NCBI GenBank assembly: GCA_003566335.1
Contig: PXDR01000424.1
Location: 1 to 7,176, forward strand
DNA length: 7,176 bases
Reading direction: 5' to 3'
Source: Cyanobacteria bacterium T3Sed10_344R1
Lineage (GTDB): Bacteria; Cyanobacteriota; Cyanobacteriia; Phormidesmidales; Phormidesmidaceae
Within the stretch, counting starts at the first letter, position 1; every line of letters starts with the position of its first letter. The position numbers and the translations under genes are program-made. Positions 4,432 through 7,176 of this stretch are shown here, one piece after another. Below the pieces are notes generated by a model that worked only from the letters and a program-made list of their open reading frames with translations, ran no database searches and had not been told where the DNA came from.

Positions 4432-7062
4432 TTAGCCTAGGGAAAACCCGGCGGGGAAAAGGGTTGACGGGACAGCCGATACTAAGGCCGTTGCGTCGGC
4501 TGGACTCAGCGCCTGGGAAAAGAAATGGCCTTGGGCAAACTTACAGCCCAACTGCTGTAAGGCGGCCACCTGCTGAGCAGTTTCGCTCCCTTCTGCGATC
4601 GCATCGAGTCCTAGCTGCCGACTGAGGGTCAAAATCGTTTCAATAATTTGATGGTTGGGTTGACCCGGCTGCATTTGCACCACAAATGATCGATCAATCT
4701 TGAGGCTGTTGACCGGCAGCCGATACAGATAGGCTAGGGACGAATACCCCGTGCCAAAATCATCAATACTAATTTGAATCCCTCGGGCCTGTAGCTGCCT
4801 CAGGAGGAGGATGGTCGCATCGGCATCCTCAATCAACATACTTTCGGTAATCTCTAGGGTCAGCGTCCTGGGAGCCAGCTTAGTTTGGCTCAAAATCTGA
4901 TCAACTTGGGCCAACAGATCAAACTGACGTAAGTCCTGGGCCGAAAGATTAACGCTGATTTTCAGGTCAGTCGCCTGGGGGAATTGAGCCTGCCACTGGG
5001 CCATCTGAGTGCAGGCTGCTGACAACGCCCAACAGTCCAGAGCCGTAATCAGGCCAGTTTCTTCCGCCACACTGATAAAGTCCCCCGGTGGTTTCAAGCC
5101 CTGGGTCGGGTGTTGCCAACGGGTCAACGCTTCAAAGCCCACTAGTTTGCCCGTCTCTAGAGTGACGATTGGTTGGTAGTGCAGAATAAACTCCTGACGG
5201 GCGATCGCAACCCTCAGATCATTTTCTAGCTTCAGCCGAGCTAGCGCTTGGGCGTGCATCTCCGCGTTGAAAATTTCGTAGCAGGATCGCCCCCTCGCCT
5301 TCGCCTGGTACATTGCCGTATCGGCATCTCGCAACAGATGGGACGCATCTTGGTATTGGTCATTGCCCAGCACAATGCCAATGCTGGCGCTGGTGTGAAC
5401 CCGGTGACCTTCAATCTCTAGGGGCAGTTGCAGCACCCGAAACAACCGCTCCGTCACCCTCACCGCTTCCTGCAGACTCTGGATGCCATCCAGCAAAATC
5501 ACAAACTCATCGCCCCCCAACCGGGCCGCCAAATCCGTTGCCCGCAAAATTTGCTGAAGCCGCTGGGCCACCGTCACCAGTAGGGCATCCCCCGCCAAAT
5601 GGCCCAAGCTGTCATTGAGTACCTTGAACCGGTCAAGGTCAATGAACAGCACCGCAAACAAATAGTCTGATAAGCGCTGCGATCGCACGATGGATAGATT
5701 CAACCGCTCCATTAGCAGATTGCGATTCGGCAAGCGGGTCAACGCATCGTGAACCGCCTCGTAGCGCAACTGTTCCTGAAACTGAATCCGCTTCGTCACC
5801 TCCCGCGAAGTCGTCTGCAAATTTACCAACTGCCCCTGGGCATCGTGAATCGCCTTAGTTAAGGTTTCAAACCAAACATAGTGTCCATCCCGGTGGCGCA
5901 TCCGATAGGTCACAGGCCGGGCCTTGCCCGCCAGCACCGCCGCATGGGACTCCTGCTGAATGCGATCGCAATCCTCTGGATGAAAAAACTGATAGGGATT
6001 CTGGCCCAGTAGCTCGGCAGAGTCGTAGCCCAGCAGCGTCTGACAAGACGGACTGACATAGAGATAGCGACCATCCGGATCATGCAGGCAAACCAGATCA
6101 TTGATATTTTCTGCCAGCAGTCGGTAGCGCTCCTCACTTTGCTTGCGGTCAGTGATGTCTAAAATCACCGTGTCCCAAATCACATCGCCATTAGCTTGGC
6201 GTTCCGGTTGCCCCGCCGCCTCCAGCCACTTTTCTCGACCCGACGGCGTAATAATCCGCCAAGACCAGAACCACGGCGTTAACTGCTCCGCCGAGACCCG
6301 CACCGACTCAGCCATCCCAGACCAGTCTTGGGGATGCACCATCTCCCACAACACACTGGAATCCTGCTCAACCGCTGCCGCCTCAACTTCCCATAGGCCA
6401 TAGCAGCCCGGACTCATATAAAGCGCTCGGTTCGACCCATCCGGGCGCTGCAAGTAGCGAAACACCGCCCCCGGCACATTGGCCACCATATTGCGAAACC
6501 GGGCTTCACTTTGGCGATAGAGCAGCTCGTTGTCTAGCAGCGCCTCAAACATCGTTAGATAGTCAGCTTCCCGGCGCTTCCGTTCGCTGATGTCCTGAAA
6601 AATTGCGATCGCATGGGTAACCCGTCCCTGATCATCAAAGACAGGACTGGCACTGACATACAGCGACACCGTGCGGTCAGGGTGGCGCAGCTCCAGATCA
6701 TCCGCCTCTACCTGTTCCCCCGCCAACGCTCGGGTGCTGGGCAACTCCGCCGCCCCATAGAGATCAGGACTATTCTCTCGATAGACCTGAAACCAGGCCG
6801 CCAACTGATCAACCGCAGACACTTTAACCGGTGACTTCAGCAACGCTTGCCCAGCGGGGTTGAGGTACATCAACTGCCCCTCAGCATCATGCACCGCCAC
6901 CCCTAAAGAAATCGCGTCCAAAAACGGAATCCAGCGGTTGCTATCTTCAGCCAGGGCCAGCTTAGTCAGCAGACAGCCAACTGCTTGCCGCACCGCAGCC
7001 GGGGTACAACACCAATCTTCGCGGGAAACCTGCTCGGCTAACCCCTGGGGCAGATCATCCAT
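4432..7062 (-). CDS. PAS-PAS-PAS-GGDEF-EAL cyclic-di-GMP signalling protein
   Basis: An 876-residue cytoplasmic protein that may both make and break cyclic di-GMP. Order: a short helical N-terminus (1-40); PAS 1 (about 41-165, ending IFQDISERKR); PAS 2 (about 185-308, ending ILDITDRKQSE); PAS 3 (about 311-427, with LLGYDSAELLG and FFHPED); GGDEF (about 430-597); EAL (about 608-862). The cyclase signature GGDEF is intact at 516-520, and R507-A-T-D510 five residues before it is a complete RxxD inhibitory site. The phosphodiesterase side keeps E644-A-L646, N705, E737, D767-D768 in DDFGTGYSSL, K788, E824 in AEGSET and Q844, so both halves look catalytically competent. There is no membrane segment; sensing is by the PAS domains, with ligands unknown. 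The ATG at 7062 has AAGG about 10 nt upstream and an in-frame TGA just before. It converges with uma2, 9 bp between stop codons. Confidence 0.97.
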   Translation of the reverse strand: MDDLPQGLAEQVSREDWCCTPAAVRQAVGCLLTKLALAEDSNRWIPFLDAISLGVAVHDAEGQLMYLNPAGQALLKSPVKVSAVDQLAAWFQVYRENSPDLYGAAELPSTRALAGEQVEADDLELRHPDRTVSLYVSASPVFDDQGRVTHAIAIFQDISERKRREADYLTMFEALLDNELLYRQSEARFRNMVANVPGAVFRYLQRPDGSNRALYMSPGCYGLWEVEAAAVEQDSSVLWEMVHPQDWSGMAESVRVSAEQLTPWFWSWRIITPSGREKWLEAAGQPERQANGDVIWDTVILDITDRKQSEERYRLLAENINDLVCLHDPDGRYLYVSPSCQTLLGYDSAELLGQNPYQFFHPEDCDRIQQESHAAVLAGKARPVTYRMRHRDGHYVWFETLTKAIHDAQGQLVNLQTTSREVTKRIQFQEQLRYEAVHDALTRLPNRNLLMERLNLSIVRSQRLSDYLFAVLFIDLDRFKVLNDSLGHLAGDALLVTVAQRLQQILRATDLAARLGGDEFVILLDGIQSLQEAVRVTERLFRVLQLPLEIEGHRVHTSASIGIVLGNDQYQDASHLLRDADTAMYQAKARGRSCYEIFNAEMHAQALARLKLENDLRVAIARQEFILHYQPIVTLETGKLVGFEALTRWQHPTQGLKPPGDFISVAEETGLITALDCWALSAACTQMAQWQAQFPQATDLKISVNLSAQDLRQFDLLAQVDQILSQTKLAPRTLTLEITESMLIEDADATILLLRQLQARGIQISIDDFGTGYSSLAYLYRLPVNSLKIDRSFVVQMQPGQPNHQIIETILTLSRQLGLDAIAEGSETAQQVAALQQLGCKFAQGHFFSQALSPADATALVSAVPSTLFPAGFSLG

Positions 7063-7114
7063 AACTTCTGACCTTAGAGTGTCTCAACAGGGTTTCTCAA
7101 ACGCTGATTTTTTC

Positions 7115-7145
7115 AGTGTACCCACGCAGAACTTAGGCACGCCAA
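7115..7145 (-). promoter_or_regulatory. Weak candidate promoter of the GGDEF/EAL gene
   Basis: On the minus strand, TTGGCG (7140-7145) and TACACT (7115-7120) form a possible -35/-10 pair, but the 19-bp spacer is long. It would start the transcript about 45 nt before the ATG. A small GTTGA/TCAAC inverted repeat (7154-7170) lies just upstream. Confidence 0.2.
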
Positions 7146-7176
7146 GACTTTGTGTTGACTAACCCTCAACTTTGAC

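Larger units (their letters stand above)
609..6612. repeat. Twelve HIP1 octamers (GCGATCGC) across the window
   Basis: Exact GCGATCGC palindromes begin at 609, 1082, 2240, 2658, 2916, 3416, 3658, 4595, 5201, 5679, 5962 and 6605. They occur in every gene except uma2 and in both long intergenic regions. This over-represented octamer is a known cyanobacterial genome signature and the strongest taxonomic clue here. The density, about one per 600 bp, is typical of HIP1-rich lineages. The entry spans first to last copy and is not one continuous element. Confidence 0.9.

Overview
The window looks like a piece of a cyanobacterial chromosome. It carries 12 exact copies of the octamer GCGATCGC (HIP1) in 7.2 kb, where roughly 0.1 would be expected by chance. 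It also holds a Uma2-family (DUF820) gene of the type greatly expanded in cyanobacteria. The coding DNA is fairly GC-rich, which would suit a filamentous Leptolyngbya-like lineage, but the genus is a guess. No tRNA, rRNA, CRISPR array, insertion sequence or phage gene was recognised.

Layout from left to right. (1) Positions 1-986, minus strand: the first 328 codons of phosphoenolpyruvate synthase (ppsA), running off the left edge. (2) 987-1598: a 612-bp AT-richer divergent gap with a bulged hairpin and short repeats but no convincing gene. (3) 1599-2555, plus strand: a serine hydrolase with the class A beta-lactamase fold and no signal peptide. (4) 2612-3001, minus strand: a small four-helix membrane protein of unknown function, starting at GTG. 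(5) 3002-3780: a 779-bp gene-free stretch, the most unusual part of the window. It holds a family of short related repeats, hairpins, extended HIP1 sites and a REP-like palindrome. (6) 3781-4422, plus strand: a Uma2-family PD-(D/E)XK nuclease-like protein. (7) 4432-7062, minus strand: a large three-PAS, GGDEF and EAL cyclic-di-GMP signalling protein. (8) 7063-7176: its upstream region.

The genes do not form an operon. Each is separately oriented: ppsA and the hydrolase diverge, the hydrolase and membrane gene converge over 56 bp, the membrane gene and uma2 diverge, and uma2 and the GGDEF/EAL gene converge over 9 bp. They appear to be independent units for gluconeogenic carbon metabolism, an uncharacterised hydrolase, an unknown membrane protein, a Uma2 protein and second-messenger signalling. 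No new multi-gene system is evident. The most novel signal is non-coding: a 16-nt motif (consensus GTCTTGTTTTGAGAYG) in four same-strand copies around the membrane gene, two of them inside a gapless 64-bp direct repeat.
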